Shown here: one piece after another, positions 9,430-17,278 of the stretch
Layout: the number at the start of each line of letters is the position of its first letter
Numbering within the stretch: the first letter of the stretch is position 1
Origin: Pelomonas cellulosilytica
GTDB taxonomy: Bacteria; Pseudomonadota; Gammaproteobacteria; Burkholderiales; Burkholderiaceae_C
Length of the DNA: 64,000 bases
Assembly (NCBI RefSeq): GCF_021353265.1
Contig: NZ_JAJTWU010000006.1
Span: 354,111-418,110, forward strand
Direction of reading: 5' to 3'
Notes under the pieces: generated by a model
What the model saw: only the letters and a program-made list of their open reading frames with translations
The model's database searches: none
Told to the model about the DNA's origin: nothing
Translations under genes and position numbers: made by a program

Positions 9430-10330
9430 AGCTGCGGATGTAGTCGGCAGGGTCGTAGGGGTCGGAGGCCAGCACCAGCAGCACCGCATCGGCGCTGAAG
9501 CGGTACTGGATGCCCCAGACCATCGGCGGGATGTGCAGGCCCAACAGCGGGCTGTCCAGCAGCACCTCGTCGCGCAGCCGGCCATCGTCCAGCACGACGC
9601 TGAGGCTGCCCTTCACGCAGACCAGGAACTGGTGGCAGGCCTTGTGGGCATGCTCGCCGCGCACCTCGCGGCTCGGCACGTCGTAGACGAGGAAGAAGCG
9701 CTCGGGCGTGAACGGCAGCTGCGCGTCGACCTGGCCGACGGTGAGCGAGCCGCGCATGTCGATGACCTTGGGCAGCCTGACGAGCGCGGCTCCGGGCACC
9801 TGCAGCGCCAGGTCGTCCGCGCTGGCGCGGCGTGCCGGCTCGGCGGGGCGCACGCCGGTGTCCGCATAGCCCACGACATGCGCCGGATTGCCCGCCACGA
9901 TGGCGTTCGGCGGCACGTCGCGCGTGACGACGGCGCCGTCCTGCACCATCGCGCCGGCACCGATCGTCAGCCCCGGGCGGATGGTGGCGTTGGCGCCGAT
10001 GCTGGCGCCCTTGCGCACCCAGGTGCGGGCCGGCGCCTCCGGGCGCTGCTTGCTGCGCGGGAACGGGTCGTTGGAGAAGGTGACGTTGGGACCGATGAAG
10101 ACGTCGTCGTCCACCTGTACGCCGTCCCACAGCTGCACGCCGCACTTGACCGTCACGCGGTCGCCCAGCTGCACATGGTTCTCGATGAAGACGTGATCGC
10201 AGATGTTGGCATCTCGCCCGATGCGGGCGCCGGGCAGGATGTGCGCGAAAGCCCAGACGCGGCTGCCCGCGCCGATGTGCGGGCTCTCCACCAACGCGCG
10301 GTCGTGGATGAAGGGAGGTGCTGTCGTCAT
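9386..10330 (-). CDS. Bifunctional acetyltransferase / 3,4-ketoisomerase (WxcM-like)
   Basis: This 314-residue two-domain protein has an N-terminal part (about 1-150) that is a left-handed beta-helix acyltransferase ([37 protein letters not shown]). The C-terminal part (about 175-310) is an FdtA-type cupin with the metal or active-site histidines in GEHAHKACHQF and the WGIQY motif. In related organisms FdtA converts dTDP-4-keto-6-deoxyglucose to the 3-keto isomer and FdtC acetylates the 3-amino product, so with the aminotransferase downstream this pair covers all steps from dTDP-4-keto-6-deoxyhexose to a 3-acetamido-3,6-dideoxyhexose. It is transcribed leftwards from the intergenic region shared with the pseB-like gene. 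Confidence 0.85.
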   Translation of the reverse strand: MTTAPPFIHDRALVESPHIGAGSRVWAFAHILPGARIGRDANICDHVFIENHVQLGDRVTVKCGVQLWDGVQVDDDVFIGPNVTFSNDPFPRSKQRPEAPARTWVRKGASIGANATIRPGLTIGAGAMVQDGAVVTRDVPPNAIVAGNPAHVVGYADTGVRPAEPARRASADDLALQVPGAALVRLPKVIDMRGSLTVGQVDAQLPFTPERFFLVYDVPSREVRGEHAHKACHQFLVCVKGSLSVVLDDGRLRDEVLLDSPLLGLHIPPMVWGIQYRFSADAVLLVLASDPYDPADYIRSYDDYLAAVTADRRG

Positions 10331-10552
10331 GCTCGAACGCTAACAGCTCGGGGCGGCCATCGATACATCGAGATCGCAGGGATTCACCCGGCATCCCGTC
10401 GCGGCATGCCAAGGCGGCACGCGGCGCGGCGCAGTCGCAAAATGCAGGGCCAGTCTGTCACTTTTCGCCGGATGCCGGCCCTCAAGTCCTGGGAAAGTCG
10501 TCGGCAGCATTTCTTGTCCTCGTTCATCCACGTCTCACAGGGCGCCTTCACC
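10331..10552. promoter_or_regulatory. Divergent intergenic region between the Fdt-type and Pse-type operons
   Basis: These 222 bp separate two divergently transcribed sugar operons and must hold both promoters. A perfect small inverted repeat, TCGAT-AC-ATCGA, lies at 10360-10371 near the start of the leftward gene and could be an operator. No convincing -35/-10 or sigma-54 element was found by eye; one GGCA/TTG pair near 10502 has the wrong spacing. Confidence 0.45.
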
Positions 10553-11554
10553 ATGCTCAACGGCAAGTCCATCCTCATCACCGGCGCCACCGGCTCCTTC
10601 GGCAAGGCGTTCGTCGACACGGTCTTCAAGCGCTACCCGGACGTGAGGCGGGTGGTCGTGTTCTCGCGCGACGAGCTCAAGCAGTTCGAGATGGCGCAGC
10701 GCTTCGGCGAGCGGGAGTTCCCGATGATTCGCTACTTCCTGGGCGACGTGCGCGATGAGAGCCGCGTGCGCCGTGCGCTGGAGGGCATCGACATCGTCAT
10801 CCACGCCGCCGCGCTGAAGCAGGTGCCGGCCGCCGAGTACAACCCGTTCGAGTGCATCAAGACCAACATCCTCGGCGCGCAAAACCTCATCGAGGGCTGC
10901 ATGGACAACGAGGTGGAGCAGGTTGTCGCGCTGTCCACCGACAAGGCAGCCGCGCCCATCAACCTGTACGGCGCGACCAAGCTGTGCTCCGACAAGCTCT
11001 TCATCGCAGCTAACAACATCCGCGGCAAGCGCAAGACGAAGTACTCCGTCGTGCGCTACGGCAACGTGATGGGCAGCCGGGGTTCGGTGATCCCGTTCTT
11101 CCTGGACAAGCGCGGCAGCGGCGTGCTGCCCATCACCGACCCGCGCATGACGCGCTTCAACATCTCGCTGCAGGACGGCGTCGAGATGGTGCTGTGGGCG
11201 CTGCAGAACGCGCAGGGCGGCGAGATCTACGTGCCCAAGATCCCGTCCTACCGCATCACCGATGTGGCCACCGCCGTGGCGCCGGACTGCCGCCAGGAGA
11301 TCGTCGGCGTGCGCCCGGGCGAGAAGATCCACGAGGAAATGATCACCGCCGGCGACAGCTTCCAGACCGTGGACCTGGGACAGTACTACGCCATCCTGCC
11401 GGCCAGCGCGGACATCGACCAGTACTGCCAGGCGACCCGCGCCGTACGCGTGCCGGCCGGCTTTGCCTATGACAGCGGCAGCAATCCCGACTTCCTGACG
11501 GTGGCACAGCTGCGCGACCTGATCCGTACCCACATGCCGGAAGCGCGACTCTGA
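10553..11554 (+). CDS. pseB: UDP-GlcNAc 4,6-dehydratase (inverting), PseB
   Basis: This 333-residue extended SDR matches the usual PseB length. The NAD-binding motif is TGATGSFGKAF; the PseB-type catalytic residues appear in STDKAAAPINLYGATK (Asp-Lys and YxxxK), and RYGNVMGSRGSV and RPGEKIHEEM are family signatures. The enzyme starts pseudaminic acid synthesis by converting UDP-GlcNAc to UDP-2-acetamido-2,6-dideoxy-L-arabino-hexos-4-ulose. The ATG at 10553 starts the conserved MLNGKSILITG; the frame is open further upstream but that part has no homology features. It is followed after 2 bp by the PseC gene, opening a tight plus-strand run to 18322. Confidence 0.93.
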   Translation: MLNGKSILITGATGSFGKAFVDTVFKRYPDVRRVVVFSRDELKQFEMAQRFGEREFPMIRYFLGDVRDESRVRRALEGIDIVIHAAALKQVPAAEYNPFECIKTNILGAQNLIEGCMDNEVEQVVALSTDKAAAPINLYGATKLCSDKLFIAANNIRGKRKTKYSVVRYGNVMGSRGSVIPFFLDKRGSGVLPITDPRMTRFNISLQDGVEMVLWALQNAQGGEIYVPKIPSYRITDVATAVAPDCRQEIVGVRPGEKIHEEMITAGDSFQTVDLGQYYAILPASADIDQYCQATRAVRVPAGFAYDSGSNPDFLTVAQLRDLIRTHMPEARL

Positions 11555-11556
11555 CG

Positions 11557-12729
11557 ATGACCAGCCGCTCCCTGCCCTACAGCCGGCAAGACATCAGCGA
11601 GGCGGACATCGCCGCCGTCACGGCTGTGCTGCGCTCCGACTTCCTGACGCAAGGCCAGGAACTGCCCGCATTCGAAGCCGAGTTCGCAGCCTTCCATCGG
11701 CTGCCGCACGCCATCGCCGTCGGCAATGCGACACAGGCGCTGCACATCGCCTGCCTGGCGCTGGGCGTCGGCCCTGGCAGCCGCGTGTGGACCTGCACTA
11801 ACAGCTTCCTCGCCTCGGCCAACTGCGCCCGCTACTGCGGGGCCGACGTCGACTTCGTCGACATCGACCCGGCCACCCGCCAAATCAGCCTGCCGGCCCT
11901 GTCCGCCAAGCTGGAGGCCGCGCAGCGCATCGGGCTGCTGCCGCAGGTCGTCATCCCGGTCGACTTCGCTGGCCTACCCTGCGACTGGCCGGCGCTGCGC
12001 ACACTGGCCGACCGCCACGGCTTCAAGCTGCTGCAGGACGCCTCGCATGCCACCGGCGCCACGCTGCACGGCACACCCATGGGCGCCAACTGGGCCGACC
12101 TCAGCGTGTTCAGCTTCCACGCAGTGAAGGTGCTGACGACCGCTGAGGGTGGCATGGTCACCACGCGCGACGCGGTCATGGCTACGCGGCTGCAGCGGCT
12201 GCGCTCACACGGCATGGTTCGCGAGGCCGCCGACATGCTGGCCGCGCCCGACGGCCCATGGAGCTACGAGCAGCAGATGCTCGGCTACAACTACCGCATG
12301 ACCGAGCTGCAAGCCGCGCTAGGCCGCTCGCAGCTTCGCCGATTGCCCGACATGCAGGCCCGCCGCGAGGCGCTGGCCTGCCGCTATGACCGCATCCTGG
12401 CCAACCTGCCGCTGCGTCTACCGCCGCGGCGCGAAGGTGCGCAGTCGGCCTGGCACCTCTATGCCGTCGAACTCGATGACACCGCTCTGGCCGTGACCAG
12501 CCGGAAGACCGTGTTCGAGGGCCTGCGGGCCGCCGGCATCGGCGTACAGGTGCACTACATCCCCATCCACACCCAGCCCTACTACCGGGCGCTGGGATTC
12601 AACCCCGGCGACTTCCCCGCCGCCGAGGACTACTACGCTCGCACAATCTCGCTACCGCTGTTTCCGGCCATGACCGAGGCCGACCAGCACCGCGTGGCGG
12701 ACACGCTGCGGCCGTTGCTGCGAGGCTGA
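11557..12729 (+). CDS. pseC: UDP-4-amino-4,6-dideoxy-N-acetyl-L-altrosamine transaminase, PseC
   Basis: This 390-residue DegT-family PLP enzyme begins LPYSRQDISEADI, as PseC proteins do, and its PLP lysine is in FSFHAVKVLTTAEGG. It aminates the PseB product at C4 with glutamate as donor, the second step of pseudaminic acid synthesis. It lies 2 bp after the dehydratase gene and 1 bp before the aldo/keto reductase gene, so the three are surely one transcript. The closely related family of legionaminic acid aminotransferases is an alternative, but the pairing with a PseB-type dehydratase favours PseC. Confidence 0.9.
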   Translation: MTSRSLPYSRQDISEADIAAVTAVLRSDFLTQGQELPAFEAEFAAFHRLPHAIAVGNATQALHIACLALGVGPGSRVWTCTNSFLASANCARYCGADVDFVDIDPATRQISLPALSAKLEAAQRIGLLPQVVIPVDFAGLPCDWPALRTLADRHGFKLLQDASHATGATLHGTPMGANWADLSVFSFHAVKVLTTAEGGMVTTRDAVMATRLQRLRSHGMVREAADMLAAPDGPWSYEQQMLGYNYRMTELQAALGRSQLRRLPDMQARREALACRYDRILANLPLRLPPRREGAQSAWHLYAVELDDTALAVTSRKTVFEGLRAAGIGVQVHYIPIHTQPYYRALGFNPGDFPAAEDYYARTISLPLFPAMTEADQHRVADTLRPLLRG

Positions 12730-12730
12730 C

Positions 12731-13603
12731 ATGGAGCTCGCCATTGGCACCGTGCAGTTCGGCCTGGCCTACGGCGTCGTGGGCAGCGGTCAGCGCGTGG
12801 ACGACGCCATGGCTGCCGCCATCCTGGACGCCGCCTGGCAGCAGGGCGTGCGCACGCTGGACACCGCCGCTGCCTATGGCGACATCGAGCAGCGGCTGGC
12901 AGGCCTATGCGGCAGCCACGCCTTCAAGGTCGTCAGCAAGGTGCGGCCGCTGGGCGCCGTCGTAGGCAGCGAGGCGCGCATCGCCGCGGTGCGCGACAGC
13001 GTCGCCGCGTCTATCGACCGCCTCGGTAGCCGGCTGCATGCACTGATGTTCCACAGCGCGGCCGACCTGCTGGCTGACGACGGCCCCGCCTTGTGGGATG
13101 CGGCGCTGACCGCGCTGGCGGGGCGCGACGTGCTGGCGGGCGTCTCCTGTTACGGCCCCGAGGAACTGCTGACGCTGTGCGAGCGGCTGGACATCCGGCT
13201 GGCCCAGCTGCCCGCCAACGCGCTAGACCAGCGCCTGCACGACACGCTGGCCGATGCCGCCCAGGCGGCCCGGCTGGCGGGCGTGGCGCTGCATGTGCGC
13301 TCGGCCTTCCTGCAAGGCCTGCTGCTGTCGCCCGGGCGCGGCGCCGAGCGGGTGCCGGCTGCAGCCGCGGCGCTGCGGCGCTGGCAGGACCGCTGCCACA
13401 GCGCCGCGCTGGACGGCGCGACCGCGGCGCTGGGCGTCGTCAAGGCGCTGCCCAACACACAGGCTTGCGTCGTCGGCATAGAGACGCTGGCGCAATGGCA
13501 GGAGGTCAACGCCGCCTGGGCGCGGGCGACGCCGCTGCGCTGGCCCGAACTCGCCTGCAGCGACCCGCAGGCCTACGACCCCCGACTCTGGTCCAAGACA
13601 TGA
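12731..13603 (+). CDS. Aldo/keto reductase in the nonulosonate operon
   Basis: This 290-residue AKR-fold protein has the visible catalytic residues Asp and Tyr in DTAAAYGDIE, Lys in VVSKV and His in LMFHS, so it should be an active NAD(P)H reductase. No step of the canonical pseudaminic acid pathway needs it, though AKRs occur in some nonulosonate and spore-coat (Sps) gene clusters. It may reduce a keto group of the sugar or a side chain and so produce a non-standard derivative; that is inference. The TGA stop overlaps the ATG of the next gene (ATGA). Confidence 0.8.
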   Translation: MELAIGTVQFGLAYGVVGSGQRVDDAMAAAILDAAWQQGVRTLDTAAAYGDIEQRLAGLCGSHAFKVVSKVRPLGAVVGSEARIAAVRDSVAASIDRLGSRLHALMFHSAADLLADDGPALWDAALTALAGRDVLAGVSCYGPEELLTLCERLDIRLAQLPANALDQRLHDTLADAAQAARLAGVALHVRSAFLQGLLLSPGRGAERVPAAAAALRRWQDRCHSAALDGATAALGVVKALPNTQACVVGIETLAQWQEVNAAWARATPLRWPELACSDPQAYDPRLWSKT

Positions 13604-14376
13604 CCCCACCGAGAACGCTGGCCGTCGTGCAGGCGCGCCTGTCCAGCTCCCGCCTGCCGGGCAAGGTGCTGATGCCACTGCACGGCATGCCCATGATCCT
13701 GTTCATGCTGGCCCGGGTGAGGCGCACCACACGCATCGACGAGATCGTGCTGGCCACCAGCACAGACGCGAGTGACGACCCGCTGGCCGACGCCGTCGCC
13801 GCAGCAGGCTACACCGTCCACCGCGGCCCGCTGGACGACGTGCTGGCGCGCTTTGTCGGCGCCGTCGAGCCCCGCGCCGCCGACTGGGTCGTGCGCCTGA
13901 CAGGCGACTGCCCGCTGATCGACCCAGCCATCGTCGACCGCGTCATCTCGCAGGCGCAATCCGAACGGCTGGACTACTGCACCAACGCCGACCCGGCCAG
14001 CTTCCCCGACGGGCTGGACGTGGAGGTCTGCACCCGCGCGGCGCTGCTGGCCTCGGCCACGGACGCCCGGCTGCAGAGCGAGCGCGAGCATGTGACGCTG
14101 TTCATCCGCAACCACCCCGAACGTTTCAGGCTCAACCACCTGCGCGCCGTGGCCGACTTGTCGGCGCTGCGCTGGACCGTCGACCACGCTGACGACCTGG
14201 CGCTGGTGCAAGCCCTCGTCGCCGCCATCGCCGCCCGCGGCGGCGACCCTCTGCAGGCCGACCTGTTCGACCTGCTGCGCGTGGTGAGCGAACAGCCGCA
14301 GCTGGCCCACGCCAACCTGCACCAGCGCAACGAAGGCCTGCTGAAGAGCCTGCAAGCCGACACACCGATCTCCTGA
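13600..14376 (+). CDS. Nonulosonate cytidylyltransferase, SpsF/PseF-like
   Basis: This 258-residue nucleotidyltransferase of the SpsF (CMP-KDO synthetase-like) family has the signature VVQARLSSSRLPGKVL at the N-terminus, then LTGDCPLIDP and FPDGLDVEV. It should activate the nine-carbon sugar with CTP to the CMP-sugar donor, the last cytoplasmic step before transfer. This is not the classical PseF/NeuA family but the SpsF one, which replaces PseF in Bacillus-type Sps loci, where it also stands beside PseC-, PseI- and PseG-like genes. The start overlaps the stop of the reductase gene by 4 bp. Confidence 0.82.
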   Translation: MTPPRTLAVVQARLSSSRLPGKVLMPLHGMPMILFMLARVRRTTRIDEIVLATSTDASDDPLADAVAAAGYTVHRGPLDDVLARFVGAVEPRAADWVVRLTGDCPLIDPAIVDRVISQAQSERLDYCTNADPASFPDGLDVEVCTRAALLASATDARLQSEREHVTLFIRNHPERFRLNHLRAVADLSALRWTVDHADDLALVQALVAAIAARGGDPLQADLFDLLRVVSEQPQLAHANLHQRNEGLLKSLQADTPIS

Positions 14377-14391
14377 ACAGAAAGCCCCGCC

Positions 14392-15681
14392 ATGCGCAGT
14401 TTCAAGACCTCCGAAGAGATGCTGGCCCGCGCCGAGCGCGTCATCCCGCTCGGCAGCCAGACCTTCAGCAAGAGCCGCACGCAGTACCCCAAGGGTGTGT
14501 CGCCGTTCTTCATCGAACGCGCCCAGGGCGCGCGCGCCTGGGACGTGGACGGCAACGAGTACCTGGACATGATCATGAGCCTGTGCTCGGTGACGCTGGG
14601 CTACCAGGACCCCGACGTGAACGCCGCCGTCACGCAGCAGCTGCAGGACTCCGGCGTCATCTTCAGCCTGCCGCACCGGCTGGAGACCGAAGTCGCCGAG
14701 CTGATCTGCGAGATGGTGCCCTGCGCCGAGAAGGTGCGCTTCGGCAAGAACGGCTCGGACGCGACGTCGGGCGCGATCCGCCTCGCCCGCGCGTTCACCG
14801 GGCGCGACCATGTCGCCGTCTGCGGATACCACGGCTGGCAGGACTGGTACATCGGCAGCACGGCCCGCCACCGTGGCGTGCCGCAGGCCACGCGGGACCT
14901 GACGCACGCCTTCGCCTACAACGACCTCGCGTCGCTGGAGAAGGTGTTCGCCGACTTCCCCGGCCAGATCGCCGCCGTCATCCTGGAGCCGATGAATGTC
15001 GCACCGCCGCAGCCCGGCTTCCTGGAGGGCGCCAAGGCGCTGGCCCACCGGCACGGCGCGCTGCTGGTGTTTGACGAAACCATCACCGGCTTCCGCTTCG
15101 CCAACGGCGGCGCACAGGCGCTGTTCGGCGTGACGCCGGATCTCGCCACCTTCGGCAAGGGCCTGGCCAACGGCTATCCGGTGTCCGCCATCGTCGGCCG
15201 CGCCGACGTCATGCAGCTGATGGAGGAGATCTTCTTCTCCTTCACTTTCGGCGGCGAGGCGCTGTCCCTGGCCGCTGCCAAGGCCACGCTGACCAAGCTG
15301 CAACGCGAACCGGTGCTGGCCGGTATCCGCGCCAAGGGCGAGCGGCTGCAGGCCGGCCTGAACGCGCTGATCGAACAACACGCGCTGAGCGACCTGTTCA
15401 GTGTCAGCGGCCACCCGAGCTGGACCTTCCTGAACGTGAAGGAGGCGCGCGGCGCCGCGCTGTTCGAAATGAAGACGCTGATCGCGCAGGAGTTGCACGA
15501 GCGCGGCGTGCTGGGCCTGGGCACCTTCAATCTGAGTAACGCCCACACCGACGCCGACATCGAGCGCGTGCTGGCCGTCTACGGCGAGATCCTGCCGCTG
15601 GTCGGCGAGGCCGCCAGCGCCGGCCGCGTGCGGGCGCTGCTGCGCTGCGAGCCACTGGTGCCGCTGTTCAAGGTGCGGTAA
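14392..15681 (+). CDS. HemL-like class III aminotransferase of the glycan locus
   Basis: This 429-residue PLP enzyme of the glutamate-1-semialdehyde aminomutase family has GKNGSDATSGAIRLAR, VFDETITGFRFANGG and the PLP lysine in TFGKGLANGYPVSAI. The N-terminus (IPLGSQTFSKSRTQYP) and the sugar context match paralogues found in polysaccharide and nonulosonate clusters rather than the housekeeping hemL. It probably moves an amino group on a sugar or acyl intermediate. The substrate cannot be read from the sequence. It is 15 bp downstream of the cytidylyltransferase gene and 5 bp upstream of the PseG-PseH fusion. Confidence 0.8.
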   Translation: MRSFKTSEEMLARAERVIPLGSQTFSKSRTQYPKGVSPFFIERAQGARAWDVDGNEYLDMIMSLCSVTLGYQDPDVNAAVTQQLQDSGVIFSLPHRLETEVAELICEMVPCAEKVRFGKNGSDATSGAIRLARAFTGRDHVAVCGYHGWQDWYIGSTARHRGVPQATRDLTHAFAYNDLASLEKVFADFPGQIAAVILEPMNVAPPQPGFLEGAKALAHRHGALLVFDETITGFRFANGGAQALFGVTPDLATFGKGLANGYPVSAIVGRADVMQLMEEIFFSFTFGGEALSLAAAKATLTKLQREPVLAGIRAKGERLQAGLNALIEQHALSDLFSVSGHPSWTFLNVKEARGAALFEMKTLIAQELHERGVLGLGTFNLSNAHTDADIERVLAVYGEILPLVGEAASAGRVRALLRCEPLVPLFKVR

Positions 15682-15686
15682 CGGCA

Positions 15687-17192
15687 ATGCACGTCGCCTT
15701 CCGGTGCGACGCCTCCAGCCGCATCGGGCTGGGCCACGTGCTGCGTTCGCTGTCGCTGGCACAGGCGCTCGCGGCGGCTGGCGCGACGACCAGCTTCCTG
15801 CTGCGCGACAGCGACGTGGAAGCCGCGGCCCGCGTGCGCGCCGCCGGGTTCACCGCGGTGCGGCTGCCGCTGCCGCCGGTGCATGAACCCGGCCAGCTTA
15901 CGGACGCAGACGCCGATGCCCGCGCCAGCATCTCCGCACTGAACGGCGCGCCACCCGCCTGGGTGGTGGCGGACCACTACGGCCTGGACGCCCGTTGGCA
16001 CGACGCGCTGCGCGACGCCCTGCACTGCCGGCTCGCCGTCATCGACGACCTCGCCGACCGGCCGCTGGCTGCGGACGCACTGATCGACCACAACCTCCTG
16101 CCCTCCGGCACGCACCGCGAGCGCTATGCCGCCGTGCTGCGCCTCGAACCGTCGCGCTGGCTGTGTGGCCCGCGCCACGCGCTGCTGGGACCCGCGTATG
16201 CCGATCTGCCGGCCTTCGACGTCCGCGAGGCCGTGCAGCGCGTGGGCATCTTCATGGGCGGCACGGACCCGCGCGCCGCCAGCGCCACGGTGCTTGCCGG
16301 ATGCCGCGCCGCGGGCTTTGAAGGCCACATCGACATCGTCACTACGTCGGCCGCCCCGTCGCTCGCCGCGCTGCAGGCCGCCGTGGCCGCCGACGGCCGC
16401 GCGACGCTGACGCTGGACTTGCCCGACCTCGCCGGCTTCTACGCACGCCAGGACCTGCTGGTGGGCGCCGGCGGCGGCGGCGCCTGGGAGCGCTGCGCCG
16501 TGGGCGTGCCTAGCCTGACGCTGTGCGTGGCCGACAACCAGCGCGCCGTCATCCCGGCGCTGGTCGCCCAGGGCGCGACGGTGGGGGCGAACGACTTGAC
16601 GCCCGCGGGCGTCGCCACCGCGCTGCGCCCACTGCTGGCCGACGCCGGCCTGCGCCGCCGGCTCAGCGCGAGCGCCGCGGCGCTGGTCGACGGCTGGGGC
16701 GCCCGGCGCGTCGCGCTGGCCCTGCTGTCACAGGCCGGCTGCCTGCCCACGCTGCGCGCTGCCACCATGGCCGACGCCGAGGCGCTGTGGCGCTGGCGCA
16801 ATCACGCGGCCACGCGGGCCGTGTCGCGCCAGCAGGGCGAGATCCCGCTGGCGTCACACCGCCAATGGCTGCAGCGCCTGCTAGACGCCGGCCGCAACCG
16901 GTTGTCCATTGCGTCGATCGGCGCGCTGGACGTCGGCGTAATCCGCTTCGACCCGCTGGACGCACAACCGACGGCCGCCTGGGAGGTGTCGCTGTACCTG
17001 CTGCCGCAGCTGCACGGCCTGGGCCTGGGCGGGCTGCTGCTGCGGGCGGGCGAGCTGGCCCTGCGCGAGGCCGAGGGGCCCCTGCAGGTGCATGCCGAGG
17101 TGCTGGCCGGCAACACCGCCTCGAAGCGGCTGTTCGAGGCGGGCGGCTACCGGCCGCAGCGCGATGGCCACTGGATCAAGCCGCTGGGCTGA
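15687..17192 (+). CDS. PseG-PseH fusion: UDP-sugar hydrolase and N-acetyltransferase
   Basis: This 501-residue fusion carries two pathway steps. Residues 1 to about 345 are a GT-B-fold UDP-2,4-diacetamido-2,4,6-trideoxy-altropyranose hydrolase: it opens FRCDASSRIGLGHVLR with the catalytic His of the GxGHxxR motif, and has MGGTDPR and GAGGGGAWER. Residues from about 350 to 501 are a GNAT N-acetyltransferase (LRAATMADAEALWRWRN, LLPQLHGLGLGG, GNTASKRLFEAGGY), the PseH step that acetylates the 4-amino group. In Campylobacter and Helicobacter these are separate proteins. The order is notable because the C-terminal domain acts before the N-terminal one. Confidence 0.88.
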   Translation: MHVAFRCDASSRIGLGHVLRSLSLAQALAAAGATTSFLLRDSDVEAAARVRAAGFTAVRLPLPPVHEPGQLTDADADARASISALNGAPPAWVVADHYGLDARWHDALRDALHCRLAVIDDLADRPLAADALIDHNLLPSGTHRERYAAVLRLEPSRWLCGPRHALLGPAYADLPAFDVREAVQRVGIFMGGTDPRAASATVLAGCRAAGFEGHIDIVTTSAAPSLAALQAAVAADGRATLTLDLPDLAGFYARQDLLVGAGGGGAWERCAVGVPSLTLCVADNQRAVIPALVAQGATVGANDLTPAGVATALRPLLADAGLRRRLSASAAALVDGWGARRVALALLSQAGCLPTLRAATMADAEALWRWRNHAATRAVSRQQGEIPLASHRQWLQRLLDAGRNRLSIASIGALDVGVIRFDPLDAQPTAAWEVSLYLLPQLHGLGLGGLLLRAGELALREAEGPLQVHAEVLAGNTASKRLFEAGGYRPQRDGHWIKPLG

Positions 17193-17278
17193 CCCGGAAG
17201 CACCCGGCTGTTCCGCGGGCCGTGGCGCCGCGGCTGTGCGAGCATCGCAGGCAGTCCCTCCACACCTTGCCTGCCGCC

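Noticed and set aside
10502-10520. Sigma-54 promoter before pseB
   Set aside because: A GGCA and a TTG element are present, but the spacing is one base too long and the -12 GC is missing.
9377-10552. Upstream in-frame extension of pseB
   Set aside because: The extension is antisense to the bifunctional WxcM-like gene and has no similarity to dehydratases; the conserved protein begins at the ATG at 10553.
14392-15681. Housekeeping hemL (glutamate-1-semialdehyde aminomutase)
   Set aside because: The N-terminus and the packing inside the nonulosonate operon point to a sugar-locus paralogue.
13573-15762. Long minus-strand open frame opposite the Pse genes
   Set aside because: The plus-strand frames encode clear enzymes with catalytic motifs; the antisense translation is His/Gln/Arg-rich and has no recognisable motif, typical of GC-rich DNA.
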